Below the pieces are notes generated by a model. That model made no database searches. It saw only the letters and a program-made list of their open reading frames with translations, and was not told the DNA's origin. DNA of 64,000 nt, taken from Spirosoma pollinicola. Its GTDB lineage: Bacteria; Bacteroidota; Bacteroidia; Cytophagales; Spirosomataceae. The stretch covers positions 2,023,027-2,087,026 of the forward strand of contig NZ_CP025096.1 of assembly GCF_002831565.1 (NCBI RefSeq). The letters run 5' to 3'. This document shows, piece by piece, positions 17,038 through 25,832 of this stretch (its first letter is position 1; each line of letters starts with the position of its first letter). The translations under genes and the position numbers were made by a program.

Positions 17038-17160
17038 ACTCCCGTTTGTAAAAAGTTTTCAATAGATAACTGAGATTAAATAAACTGCGATGACAACATT
17101 TGAACAAACCCAAATATAGACGTAAATGTTTCTTAAACAATACTATACGTCCACATTTAT

Positions 17161-18198
17161 CTACTTATTTATGCCTCGGTAAAACTCAAGTCCCTTGCGC
17201 ATTTCAGAGGCCGTTACGGCAATATCGAATGCACAGCTTCCGGCCCCATCCAGTAAGGACATTCGTACTTCACGACCCCTGTTTTTCTTGTCCTGCAAGG
17301 TTAGCGACAATATTGGTTCGATGTCCTCCTCGACTAACCGCACATTGCCATATACGGCAAATATATATTCTTCGATTTGCGTCAATAGCGATTGGTCGAT
17401 CATTTTTTTGTGATGCGCTATAAACGCTTCGGCAACCATACCAACAGCAATGGCTTCGCCATGTAAAAGGCGTTTGCGCGGTTGTGTCAGGTAATAAGTC
17501 TCGACAGCATGACCCAGCGTATGACCGAAGTTCAGAATTTTACGAAGCCCTTTTTCGGTTGGGTCCTGCGCGACAACGTTTTCTTTAACGGCTACAGAAT
17601 GCGCTACCAGCGCCGACCAATCCTGCTCCTCAAGATCGCGCCGACGAATTTCGTCCCACTTAGCGGCATCGGCAATGAGACAATGTTTAATCACCTCGGC
17701 AAATCCCGACCGAAGTTCGCGCTCCGGCAAGGTGGTCAGAAAGGTTGTATCAATAAGTACCGCGTTGGGTTGCTGGAACACCCCAATGTGATTTTTGAAG
17801 CCCCGAAAATCAATACCGAGTTTGCCGCCCACACTGGCATCTACCTGAGAAAGTAAGGTAGTGGGTATTTGAGCAAAGGCAATACCGCGTTTGTAGGTAG
17901 CCGCACAAAAACCACCCATATCACCAATGACGCCACCACCGAGATTCAGCACCAGCGCATGACGGTCGAAATTAGCGCGGGTCAGCGCATCCCAGATCAT
18001 TTCGCAGGTAGCCAGATGCTTCTGCTCTTCGCCCGATTTGATCCGAACGAGCGTGTGCTTTGGCAAAAGCGCTTTCAACTCAGGGTAGCAGAAACGAAAT
18101 GTATGGTTATCGGCAATGACGGCGATGGCCGAAAAATCGTAGGAATCGAGGAAAGCGGGAAGGCTTTCGGCAAGTGGAGCAATGGTTACGGTCGACAT
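17161..18198 (-). CDS. aroB: 3-dehydroquinate synthase
   Basis: Second step of the shikimate pathway, turning DAHP into 3-dehydroquinate with NAD and a divalent metal. The 345-residue protein has SGEEQKHLATCEMIWDAL (NAD region), the glycine loop NLGGGVIGDMGGFCAATYKRG (about 82-102), the PTTLLSQVDASVGGK substrate loop, and metal ligands in EVIKHCLIADA, ILNFGHTLGHAVE and LLHGEAIAVGM. Length is normal. It is a lone shikimate gene here, divergent from the MFS transporter. Confidence 0.95.
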   Translation of the reverse strand: MSTVTIAPLAESLPAFLDSYDFSAIAVIADNHTFRFCYPELKALLPKHTLVRIKSGEEQKHLATCEMIWDALTRANFDRHALVLNLGGGVIGDMGGFCAATYKRGIAFAQIPTTLLSQVDASVGGKLGIDFRGFKNHIGVFQQPNAVLIDTTFLTTLPERELRSGFAEVIKHCLIADAAKWDEIRRRDLEEQDWSALVAHSVAVKENVVAQDPTEKGLRKILNFGHTLGHAVETYYLTQPRKRLLHGEAIAVGMVAEAFIAHHKKMIDQSLLTQIEEYIFAVYGNVRLVEEDIEPILSLTLQDKKNRGREVRMSLLDGAGSCAFDIAVTASEMRKGLEFYRGINK

Positions 18199-18345
18199 AC
18201 TGTAAAAGTACGGCGGTCAACGGTTGGTGGAACGAGAGTGACCGAGTTTATTTTTCCGTCTAGGATGTCAGAAGCGTTTGGGCTGATTTAACGAATTCCT
18301 CAATACAAATTGATCAGATCAGGCAATCCTACCAAATAAAATATA

Positions 18346-18372
18346 TGTCACTTACTGACAATCAGTGACATC
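18346..18372. promoter_or_regulatory. Possible operator-like inverted repeat upstream of MFS gene
   Basis: ATGTCACT and AGTGACAT (8-bp arms, 11-base gap) lie about 70 bp upstream of the transporter start in the region divergent from aroB. No regulator in the window is obviously linked to it. Confidence 0.35.
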
Positions 18373-18442
18373 TGTTGCTTTTCCGATCAGCCAACTTATC
18401 TTTACCCTACTCCTTTTTTTTACACACTTCATCATCTCCTTT

Positions 18443-19690
18443 ATGAAGGTTCGCTACCGCGTTCTGGCGGGTTTATTTCTGCTCTCGACCATTACCTACC
18501 TCGACCGCGTTTGCATGAACGTAGTGAGCAAATATGTTAAAGCCGACCTCCATCTCGACAATGAACAATTTGGCTGGATTCTCGGCGCGTTCTCGCTGGC
18601 CTACGCTCTGTTTGAAATCCCCACCGGCTCCCTCGGCGACAAAATTGGCCCCCGGCGTATTCTGACGCGGGTGGTACTTTGGTGGTCCGGCTTCACGATG
18701 CTTACGGGCACTGCCTTTAATTTTATTTACCTGTTGGTGGTCCGGTTCCTGTTTGGGGCTGGCGAAGCGGGGGCTTATCCAAATGCGTCTATTGTTATTG
18801 CCCGATGGTTTCCGGCGGTTGAGGTAGGCCGGGCACAGTCCGTTATCTGGGCTGCTGGTCGGCTGGGTGGTGCCTTAACGCCTTTACTGGTTATTCCGCT
18901 GGTGCATTACGCGGGGTGGCGTTGGGCGTTTGGCGCTTTAGGCCTGCTGGGAGTTGTGTGGGCTATAGGCTGGTACATCTGGTTTCGCGACGAACCCGCG
19001 GCCCATTCGAGTATTGATCTCGACGAGGTTCGGGAGATTGAACGGGGTCGAAAAATCAAAGATTCGGATCACCTGATTCCGTGGAAAACCATTCTCCGCA
19101 ACCCCGACTTATGGGCGCTGATGTTGATGTGCCACCTATTCTTTTATGGGTCCTATTTCTTCACCAACTGGTCGTCGGTGTATTTTCAGGAAGGGCGCGG
19201 TATGACCGAAGACCAGACGAAAAACTTTATCTCACTCTCTTATTTCCTGGGAGCCGTTGGCTGTCTGGTGGGCGGAGTGTTAAGTGATGCGCTCAGCAAG
19301 CGCTATGGCCTTAAAATAGGTCGTCGGGCGGTGGGCGTGGGCGGACTGGGTTTGTCGAGTCTGTTCTTCCTGCTGGCCGGTCTCACCACCGACAATCAGT
19401 TGGCGGGCTACTTTCTGGCGATCTGCGTTTTAGCTAAAGATCTGGCCTTACCTGTTGCCTTTGCGGTATGCGTAGATATTGGGCAGCGGAACGCGGGTTC
19501 GGTAACGGGTGCCATGAATTTTGCCGGGCAGTTGGGTGGCTTTTTCATCACCATCCTATTTGGCATCATCGTCAAACACACCAATAACTTCAATTACCCA
19601 TTGTTTATGATTGCGGGTTGCCTGCTGGTTAGCGCGTTGCTATGGCTGCGAATTGACCCAACTAAACCGGTGACGATAAAAGGCGTGTGA
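18443..19690 (+). CDS. MFS transporter, ACS (anion:cation symporter) type
   Basis: A 415-residue inner-membrane symporter with 12 predicted helices. The start at 18443 gives MKVRYRVLAGLFLLSTITYLDR, the usual opening of the ACS branch (hexuronate, glucarate, tartrate and related organic anions), followed by NVVSKYVKADLHLDNEQFGWILGAFSLAYALFEIP, and the MFS motif GDKIGPRRILTRVVLWW. The mid-loop GAGEAGAYPNASIVIARWFP is also typical. The longer frame to 18365 adds an extra hydrophobic segment and is less likely. The substrate is not determinable. Confidence 0.88.
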   Translation: MKVRYRVLAGLFLLSTITYLDRVCMNVVSKYVKADLHLDNEQFGWILGAFSLAYALFEIPTGSLGDKIGPRRILTRVVLWWSGFTMLTGTAFNFIYLLVVRFLFGAGEAGAYPNASIVIARWFPAVEVGRAQSVIWAAGRLGGALTPLLVIPLVHYAGWRWAFGALGLLGVVWAIGWYIWFRDEPAAHSSIDLDEVREIERGRKIKDSDHLIPWKTILRNPDLWALMLMCHLFFYGSYFFTNWSSVYFQEGRGMTEDQTKNFISLSYFLGAVGCLVGGVLSDALSKRYGLKIGRRAVGVGGLGLSSLFFLLAGLTTDNQLAGYFLAICVLAKDLALPVAFAVCVDIGQRNAGSVTGAMNFAGQLGGFFITILFGIIVKHTNNFNYPLFMIAGCLLVSALLWLRIDPTKPVTIKGV

Positions 19691-20082
19691 TTGAAATATA
19701 TAGGATAGAAATACCATATAATGTTGAAATTATTTTATAAATTGATTAAAATTTTAAACTAATCAGTATAATGCTGATTGTGTAACAACTTTAGCGTACC
19801 CTTCCTGTTTATGGAAATCATAAGAAATGTTCGTTTTATACTGTCATTTATACTTATGTAGGACAGATAAGCAAGGGCCATAATCGGTTATGCTGGTTCA
19901 CCAGGCGGTTATCTAAACAACATAATTTTACTCTATTTGGGCGAAGCAGTCGGCTTTCCGGGATTGAGCTGGCTTACAAGGATAGTACAGTCAAAAGGCC
20001 CATATAAGCGAGATTATAGAACTAATAGCAGGGTTTCCAACCAGCTTCATACAAATAAGGTCTTCTCTCAAAGAACACGACA
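19691..20082. other. AT-rich intergenic stretch
   Basis: A 392-bp gap, AT-rich at its left end. I see no open frame with a recognisable family, no clear palindrome and no RNA structure. Base composition changes here, marking the left side of the accessory patch with the IS and MITE. Confidence 0.5.
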
Positions 20083-20694
20083 ATGCGGACACATATTATT
20101 ACCTCACTAGTGATGATTAGTTGCGCTCTATTCCCTTTAACCAGTAACGCACAATCCGATTTGACCTCACCATTGCTTAGAAAATCGCTCTGGCGAGTAA
20201 GCTTGTTCAACTTGGTTAGACCTGGAATCAGCCATGAACTACGAGTCACTCGTAATGTTTCAGTACTCTCAGTGGCCAGTTTACGTACTGGTTACATTAG
20301 CCACAGCGAACAAAATAAGCCCACAATCTGGTATCGATCATTGGCAGCTCAAGCCAGCTTAAGTGCGCGTTATTACTACAATTTAGACCGTCGTCTAGCG
20401 GCTGGTAAGAGTATCCAGTATAACAGTGGAAATTACTGGAGTTTAGGCGCTTACTATACCTCACCAGTTATTACTCACTGGGGAGAGCAAAGTCTTTTTA
20501 ATACTACCTACCCCTTAGGGTCAGGCAATTCCGTAAATATCCGATTGTTATGGGGCATGCAACGGCAGTTACCCACTAAGCGCTTTTACTACGATTTTTC
20601 GGCAGGTCTCCAAGTGAATACTAACAAACCAGACAGCCGTTTGCACGGTTCATTTACGGCTCAACTGGCTGTTGGCTATTGCTTGACCAAGTGA
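20083..20694 (+). CDS. Predicted small outer-membrane beta-barrel protein
   Basis: A 203-residue exported protein that I cannot place in a family. A signal peptide ends near TSNAQ (about residue 24). Alternating aromatic/polar strands follow (ISHELRVTRNVSVLSVASLRTGYIS, LSARYYYNLDRR, YWSLGAYYTSPVI, SVNIRLLWGMQRQL, YYDFSAGLQVNT, FTAQLAVGYCLTK), and the N-terminal RPGISHELRV motif resembles small Bacteroidota barrel proteins. It stands in the accessory patch, upstream of the MITE. Confidence 0.6.
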   Translation: MRTHIITSLVMISCALFPLTSNAQSDLTSPLLRKSLWRVSLFNLVRPGISHELRVTRNVSVLSVASLRTGYISHSEQNKPTIWYRSLAAQASLSARYYYNLDRRLAAGKSIQYNSGNYWSLGAYYTSPVITHWGEQSLFNTTYPLGSGNSVNIRLLWGMQRQLPTKRFYYDFSAGLQVNTNKPDSRLHGSFTAQLAVGYCLTK

Positions 20695-20718
20695 GTTTGA
20701 CAGATTACTATAATCGTT

Positions 20719-20848
20719 GTGGCTGTTGCAAAAGTCAACAGAGCTATGAACCCAGCGGCTAGATAAGCAATTTCTTGCCTTGTGAACGGGTGAAATTGGC
20801 GACTGATCCAGGACAATCACACCCCTTTTAGACTTTTGCAACAACCAC
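20719..20848. mobile_element. 130-bp MITE with IS1182-like ends
   Basis: GTGGCTGTTGCAAAAGTC (20719-20736) and GACTTTTGCAACAACCAC (20831-20848) are inverted terminal repeats with one mismatch. The ends match those of the IS1182-like element at 21200-22736. The interior is not part of that IS and encodes no transposase. No target duplication is evident. The sequence CTTATACAACAG follows four bases after the right end, as it does after the IS. Confidence 0.78.
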
Positions 20849-20892
20849 TGCACTTATACAACAGCATTTTTAACTACTATCAAATTATACAT

Positions 20893-21144
20893 ATGAAGAA
20901 TAAAAATCTGAGCGAAATGGATAGTGAAGCTTTGCTCAAACAAGAGAAATCAATAAAGTTCTTAACCGGCATACTAATTGGAGCACTGATAGCATTACTT
21001 GCGATTGGTATTATATCGGCTTATAAGAATGGTCAATACACATTCATTATTCTGCCTCTAGCTCTACTGCCCATCGTATTTTTAAACATCAACAATTTAA
21101 AAGAAATAAAAAAGGAGATTACTTCTAGAAGAAATATGCTTTAA
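20893..21144 (+). CDS. Small two-helix membrane protein
   Basis: An 83-residue product starting at 20893 (MKNKNLSEMDSEALLKQEKS). Two hydrophobic segments (ILIGALIALLAIGIISAY and FIILPLALLPIVFLNI) are linked by a short NGQYT loop, with a charged, lysine-rich C-terminus (NNLKEIKKEITSRR). This shape resembles small 'redox-active disulfide' or FUN14-like Bacteroidota proteins, but no family can be named. Its promoter probably lies at or beside the right end of the MITE, only 45 bp upstream. AT-rich composition fits the accessory patch. Confidence 0.6.
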   Translation: MKNKNLSEMDSEALLKQEKSIKFLTGILIGALIALLAIGIISAYKNGQYTFIILPLALLPIVFLNINNLKEIKKEITSRRNML

Positions 21145-21199
21145 GTATAATGTTTGAAAACAGTATCTATTCTAGATTTTATCCCTTAACATAAAGTTA

Positions 21200-22736
21200 G
21201 TGGCTGTTGCAAAATTAACTCATTGAGGGTTAGATTAGTTATGAGCTCATGCTAGGCTATCACACGATCCAAACTTCGTTGGTCAAACTGGTACCCGCTC
21301 ACCATCTTTACCAGCAATTGCTAAAAGCGGTCGACTTTCGCTTTGTCAGGCCGCTTTTTGAGCCCTTTTATAGCACCACGGGGCGGCCTTCGCTGGACCC
21401 AATCGTGTTTATTAAGCTGCAACTAGTAGCACATCTGGAGAATATTACCTCGGATCGGAAGCTCCTGGAACTGGCCAACCTGCATCTAGGCATCCGTGCG
21501 TTTTTAGGCTATGCACTAGAGCAGCCCTTGCCCTGGCATAGCACGCTGTCACGAACCCGCCAACGCGTCCCGGTCTCCGTCTTTGAAACCGCACCGGCGG
21601 CCCGGGTGCTTTACCCACATCGTAGGCTTATGCATCCACAAGGGGCTCGTCAGTGGCCATACCCAGGTGATTGACCGCGGCAGCGGACCGCTCTGCCTAC
21701 ATCAAAGCGAATGCGTCGATGAGTCGGCTGAAGCGAAAGCCGGCCATCTGGTCATCTGAGACGACTTCTTCGTTAAGTAAGCTTAACGCCCCTCGGCTAA
21801 CCGCTTCGGCGGATCGCTTACAGCACATCCACCGGTTTCATAAAAACATCAAAAAAGCTGCCCCTAACAAAACGGGCCAACTTTTCAGCAATCTCACTCA
21901 TTATAGCCCCACAGACCCAGATGCCCGTATTGCGTTCAAAACCGGTAAGCCTCGCCAACTGGCGTACATGACCAGCGTGAGCGTGGATGCCTCCCAACAT
22001 GTGATCACGCATATTAAGGCGGGTTCAGCCGACCGGCGCGATAGTCGCAATCTACTACCAATCGTCGATACCACTCAAACCCGCTTGACGAGTTTTGGTG
22101 TGTCCATAAGCAACATAGTGGCCGATGCGGCCGGGCCGCCGGTGCGGCTATAGTTCCGGGGAAAACTATGAGCACTTAGAAGATCGGGGATTGACCGGTT
22201 ATATACCTCCTCATGGCAAGTACAAAAAGGAGCGGCCAGGCTTCCGCTGTGATCCTACGAGTGACAGTTACACCTGTAGTCAGGGGAAACGTTTGGCTTT
22301 TGATCGACTGGTGGTTGATAAACAGGGAAATCCTAAGAAACGCTATATGGCCAAGGGGTCCGATTGTAAAGACTGCAACCTTTGTGAGCCCTGTAAGGGC
22401 AAGAAGGCTAGCGAAAAGCGCTTACATCATACTTACTTTAAAGCTCAATACGAGCGAATGGTGGAGCGGTTATCGAGTCGATTCGGCAAGCGCATGATGC
22501 GGATACGATCAGCGACGGTCGAGCCGGTCTTAGGTAGCCTGATCAATTACTTTGGGCTCCGCCAAATCAATACTCGGAGCCGAGAAGCTGCGGCAAAGGT
22601 GATGTATGTGGCAGCCATGGCCTACAATCTGAAGAAGTACCTGCGCTTTACCCCCGTTGAACAAAGTGGAATGGTAATCGCTCTGCCAATACCTGATCAG
22701 TTTTATTATATACTGTTCTACTTTTGCAACAGCCAC
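21200..22736 (+). mobile_element. IS1182-family-like insertion sequence, decayed
   Basis: Terminal inverted repeats GTGGCTGTTGCAAAA (21200-21214) and CTTTTGCAACAGCCAC (22721-22736) bound a 1,537-bp element, a normal size for IS1182. It carries a single transposase gene broken by frameshifts. No flanking direct repeat is clear. It separates the small membrane protein gene from the lipoprotein gene. Confidence 0.85.
21249..22736 (+). pseudogene. IS1182-family transposase (DUF772/DDE), frameshifted
   Basis: The N-terminal part MLGYHTIQTSLVKLVP ... STTGRPSLDPIVFIKLQL and LHLGIRAFLGYAL is a typical IS1182 DUF772 domain. After VFETA the frame shifts to GLCIHKGLVSGHTQVID, then near 21690 to DRSAYIKANASMSRLKRK, and near 22150 to GYSSGENYEHLEDRGLTGYIPP, which carries the C-terminal DDE part (TVEPVLGSLINYFGLRQINT). 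At least three frameshifts make it inactive. The last frame stays open through the right terminal repeat and into the following lipoprotein gene. Confidence 0.88.
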
Positions 22737-22817
22737 CGTTCTTATACAACAGTCGTGAAATCCAACCTTATTACTCTTTTTAGAATCACGGTTAAAGATA
22801 AATTAATCGATTGGGGT

Positions 22818-23237
22818 ATGAGAAGTATTGTATTAAGTATACTAGTGTACGTGACCTTGGGTTTGGCAGGTTGTCACCAAGAGGTTGATCCTATCAATGA
22901 ACACACTCAAAATGTGCAACAAGCAAAGAAATGGTTTCTTGGTCGGTGGAAACTCGTCAATGTAGTTGTCCAGTTACCTAATCCTGTGATACCGAGTGTA
23001 AACTTGGTAGTAGACGATAATCAAATTAAACTTTTACAAGATGGTAGCCAGATTGACAGAGTTGACTATGAAATAATCAGCGTAAATAATGGTCTGAAGA
23101 TTACGACCAATGCTCAACCCAGAACTGATAATTGGTATGTACGCAATCCTAGTTTGTACCTCAATAAAAAGCGAATGTTTCTAGATTTAGGCGTGGCTTC
23201 GGATGGGCCAGGTTTTGAATTTATTAAAGTAGATTAG
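22818..23237 (+). CDS. Hypothetical lipoprotein
   Basis: A 139-residue product from the ATG at 22818. The signal peptide MRSIVLSILVYVTLGLAGC has a clear lipobox (LAGC, Cys19), so it is exported and lipidated. The mature part begins HQEVDPINEHTQN and then KWFLGRWKLVNVVVQLP, which resembles the opening of lipocalin-like proteins, but I cannot assign a family. It is the first gene after the IS. The transposase remnant's last frame is continuous with it, so a fusion frame exists, but the internal start with its own signal peptide is the sensible one. Confidence 0.65.
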   Translation: MRSIVLSILVYVTLGLAGCHQEVDPINEHTQNVQQAKKWFLGRWKLVNVVVQLPNPVIPSVNLVVDDNQIKLLQDGSQIDRVDYEIISVNNGLKITTNAQPRTDNWYVRNPSLYLNKKRMFLDLGVASDGPGFEFIKVD

Positions 23238-23297
23238 CTTGGGCCATTTGTAAATAACGAGGATTGGCATTCATCAAGAAATCTTTCTGGAACAGGC

Positions 23298-23334
23298 AAA
23301 AAAAGTGGTGCCAACGTAGGGCACCACTTTTTTA
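23298..23334. terminator. Strong bidirectional terminator
   Basis: AAAAAAAGTGGTGCC pairs with GGGCACCACTTTTTT around a short AACGTA loop. The stem is flanked by A and T tracts, so it works for both convergent neighbours (lipoprotein rightward, aminotransferase leftward). Confidence 0.88.
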
Positions 23335-23350
23335 TAAGGTTTATGTCTGC

Positions 23351-23369
23351 GTAGCGGTTTTCCAGCCGC
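23351..23369. repeat. Solitary REP-like hairpin with GTAG foot
   Basis: GTAGCGGTTTTCCAGCCGC forms a GCGG/CCGC hairpin preceded by a GTA(G) foot, and the outer bases CGTA/TACG extend the stem. It lies 11 bases beyond the aminotransferase stop codon. The shape matches the REP palindromes elsewhere in the window but the sequence family differs. Confidence 0.45.
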
Positions 23370-23380
23370 ATTACGTTTAT

Positions 23381-24520
23381 TTACGAAATCAGTTTCAGTC
23401 CATCGGCAAAGGCCTGCATCTGCGGCATAGTGCCCAGGCTAACGCGGCACCAGTATTGACCGTCGAATTTCCACTGGCGGATGCTCACACCCTGATCCAT
23501 CATTCGGGTTACGAAATCTTCACCCTTCATCCGAATCGGGAACATCACGAAGTTTGCGCCCGATGGAAGCGGCTCATAGTTGGTTTGTTTTAGCACTTTA
23601 TACAGATAGTCTTTTGATTCCTGCGCCTTACCCAGCGAGTACTTCACGAACTCTTTATCCTGCAAACTGACAATGGCAGCCCGCAGTGTGGTCATGCTCA
23701 TCGAACTGCCGCCGGTTGCGAATTTGGAAATTTGCTCCAGTAACTCCGGCTTGGCAATCATGTAGCCCGCCCGCAAACCGGCGAAACCATGTACTTTCGA
23801 GAACGTTCTGGTAATGATAACGTTGCTGCCTTTCTTCACCAGATCGACCATTGAGTAGGCTTTTGGATCGGGCGTGTAATCAATGTAGGCTTCATCGACC
23901 AGAATGGGCGTTTTGGCCCCTACCGCTTCGCAAAAAGCACGCAGTTTGGTTGGATCAACGGTTATGGCGGTTGGGTTGTTGGGGTTGCATAGATAGACCA
24001 TGCCCGTCTGACTACCAACGCGCTCGTTGAGTTTATTCAGGTTGATATCATAACCATCAGCTGCCACCAGTGGAACTTTGTCCATCGTGATGCCGTGTTT
24101 AACCGCCGTGCGGGGCAATGCGTCGAAGGTTGGGTCTGGCGCGACAATCGTGCGACCAGCATCAGGCCGGTAAGCCGCCCAAAGTGAAGCCGCCGTTAGC
24201 AACTCGCCCGAACCAGCACCCAGCAACACGTGATCTTCAGGCACGCCTTCGGTGTCGGCAACGAGTTTGCGGAATTGCTTGGCATACTCCATAGCGTACA
24301 AATAGCCATCGGGCGCAGCCTCCGTAATGGTTTTAATCGCCTTAGGCGAGGGGCCATAGGGGTTTTCGTTGGCTGACAAACGAGCTTTCAACGCTCCTTT
24401 CGGAATTTTGTAGCCCTTGGGCATTTCTGGTTCTGGTTCACAGAATGCCGCAGGAGCAGCCGCTAGCGTCAGGCCAGATAACATACTGGCCCGTAGCCAG
24501 TCACGACGATTGATAGACAT
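23381..24520 (-). CDS. Exported PLP-dependent aminotransferase (HisC-like, fold type I)
   Basis: A 379-residue class I/II aminotransferase similar to histidinol-phosphate aminotransferase. Visible PLP features are LSANENPYGPSPKAIKTI (about 47-64), LLGAGSGELL (phosphate-binding loop), YLCNPNNPTAI, ILVDEAYIDYTPD (the Asp/Tyr pair) and the catalytic Lys in ITRTFSKVHGFAGLRAGY (about 233-250). The N-terminus MSINRRDWLRASMLSGLTLA is a Tat signal (NRRDWLR followed by a hydrophobic segment), so the folded PLP enzyme is probably exported. The substrate is unknown; no histidine gene is near. Confidence 0.88.
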   Translation of the reverse strand: MSINRRDWLRASMLSGLTLAAAPAAFCEPEPEMPKGYKIPKGALKARLSANENPYGPSPKAIKTITEAAPDGYLYAMEYAKQFRKLVADTEGVPEDHVLLGAGSGELLTAASLWAAYRPDAGRTIVAPDPTFDALPRTAVKHGITMDKVPLVAADGYDINLNKLNERVGSQTGMVYLCNPNNPTAITVDPTKLRAFCEAVGAKTPILVDEAYIDYTPDPKAYSMVDLVKKGSNVIITRTFSKVHGFAGLRAGYMIAKPELLEQISKFATGGSSMSMTTLRAAIVSLQDKEFVKYSLGKAQESKDYLYKVLKQTNYEPLPSGANFVMFPIRMKGEDFVTRMMDQGVSIRQWKFDGQYWCRVSLGTMPQMQAFADGLKLIS

Positions 24521-24664
24521 AGCAGAACATGGATCTTACGTACAGACCAAATATATCCCTTTTACCTATATCTATCAAATAATATTCTGGCAATTAACCT
24601 TTTTGTAATTATAAAATTCTAATAAGTAAATATACTCCAAATAAACTGCAAATAAATGCAACAG

Positions 24665-24797
24665 CGTAGCGTGGACGGTCGGCCGTTGCGGTGGAAACCC
24701 GCGACTGATGCGTCAGCAGTAATTCGTCAGTAATGATGTACAATTTGATACTACCCCATTGCTAACGCATCAATCGCGGGTTTCCGCCCGCGCTACG
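24665..24797. repeat. REP-like inverted repeat, GCGGGTTTCC family
   Basis: The right arm (24761-24797), read on the minus strand, is GTAGCGCGGGCGGAAACCCG then CGATTGATGCGTTAGC: a GTAG foot plus a CGCGGG/CCCGCG hairpin. The left arm (24665-24717) has the same parts with about 16 extra bases inserted after CGTAGCG. The last eight codons and the stop codon of the GT9 gene lie in the right arm. Confidence 0.7.
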
Positions 24798-25816
24798 TCC
24801 TCTAGCCGAATGCCCCAGGCACAACGGAAATGACCAAGCGGACAGGACTTTTGGCCATGTAAGCTACAGGGCTTGCAATCCAGCCGTTCGGGGGTTTGTA
24901 CCACGCGGGATACATCGGCCAGGGGGCCAAAGCCAAATTCGGGAACCGTCGAACAAAAGATTGCCGTTGTTGGCGCGTTCATTGCCGAACAGAGATGCAA
25001 CGGAGCCGAGTCATTCACGTAGTTCATGATAGCCCCCTGTTGCAAGGCAGCCGACTGAAGCAAGCTTAACGTACCGGCCAGATTGACAATTTTCATTCGG
25101 GGTGCAGCTAATGTTTTGATCGTTTCGCAGGCAGATACATCGGTTGGCGCTCCCAGCAAATACACCGTCATGTCTTCTGGCAAGGCCTGAATCAGTTCAA
25201 CCCATCGTTTGGTCGGGTACTGCTTCGTAAACCAAACCGACATGGGTGCCATACAAACATAAGGATGAGCTTTGTAAACGTTGACAGCCTCATAATCGGC
25301 AATCGATGGGTACAGTTTGGGCCGACGCGCAAACCCGCCTTTGATGCCCATTGCCCGCAATAAGCTTGTATTTCGATCTACCTCATGTACACCCGGCTCA
25401 AACCGATGCTCTACCCGGTGCGTAAAAAAGCGGGCCAATGGGTTTTTATCATAACCAATCGTTGTTTTTGCTTCCGACAAAACCGTTAGCAAGCCCATCG
25501 TACCATATCGCTGAAGATTCAGCACCGTATCGTACTGGCGGGCGCGGATGATTTTTAGCAGACGCCAAAAATCAGTGTATTTGGCAAATGCACCACCGGC
25601 CCCTTTTTTATGCCAGATCAGGACTTCGTTCAGAAAGGGATGATTCGCCAGTAAACCCTCGTTACCTTTGCGAACCAGTATATCCAGCATCGCGTTAGGA
25701 TATGCCTCGTGTACTTGTTCGAGCATAGCCGTAGCCAAAATTACATCACCAATAAAGGCAGTTTGGATAATCAGGAACCGGGGCGGATTGGTAGCGGTTA
25801 TCATTAGTACGCTCAA
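24770..25816 (-). CDS. Glycosyltransferase family 9 (heptosyltransferase-like)
   Basis: A 348-residue GT-B enzyme of the ADP-heptose:LPS heptosyltransferase family. It has RFLIIQTAFIGDVILATAMLE (about 13-33), ILVRKGNEGLLANHP, the interdomain VCMAPMSVWFTKQYPTKRW (about 207-225), and the C-terminal donor-binding stretch VNDSAPLHLCSAMNAPTTAIFCSTVPEFGFGP. It probably adds a sugar to lipopolysaccharide, and rfaE2 in the same window makes ADP-heptose. The C-terminal residues VARAETRD come from a dispersed palindrome, so the native end may have differed. It is divergent from the M16 peptidase gene with only 16 bp between the starts. Confidence 0.9.
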   Translation of the reverse strand: MSVLMITATNPPRFLIIQTAFIGDVILATAMLEQVHEAYPNAMLDILVRKGNEGLLANHPFLNEVLIWHKKGAGGAFAKYTDFWRLLKIIRARQYDTVLNLQRYGTMGLLTVLSEAKTTIGYDKNPLARFFTHRVEHRFEPGVHEVDRNTSLLRAMGIKGGFARRPKLYPSIADYEAVNVYKAHPYVCMAPMSVWFTKQYPTKRWVELIQALPEDMTVYLLGAPTDVSACETIKTLAAPRMKIVNLAGTLSLLQSAALQQGAIMNYVNDSAPLHLCSAMNAPTTAIFCSTVPEFGFGPLADVSRVVQTPERLDCKPCSLHGQKSCPLGHFRCAWGIRLEDVARAETRD

Positions 25817-25832
25817 TGCGTAAAAGCTAAGA

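Noticed and set aside
20650..20853. Minus-strand frame across the MITE
   Set aside because: It begins in one MITE end and covers its interior; no transposase or other family resemblance.
24665..24797. Possible CRISPR-like repeat
   Set aside because: Only two inverted copies with no regular spacers and no cas genes; it is a palindrome.
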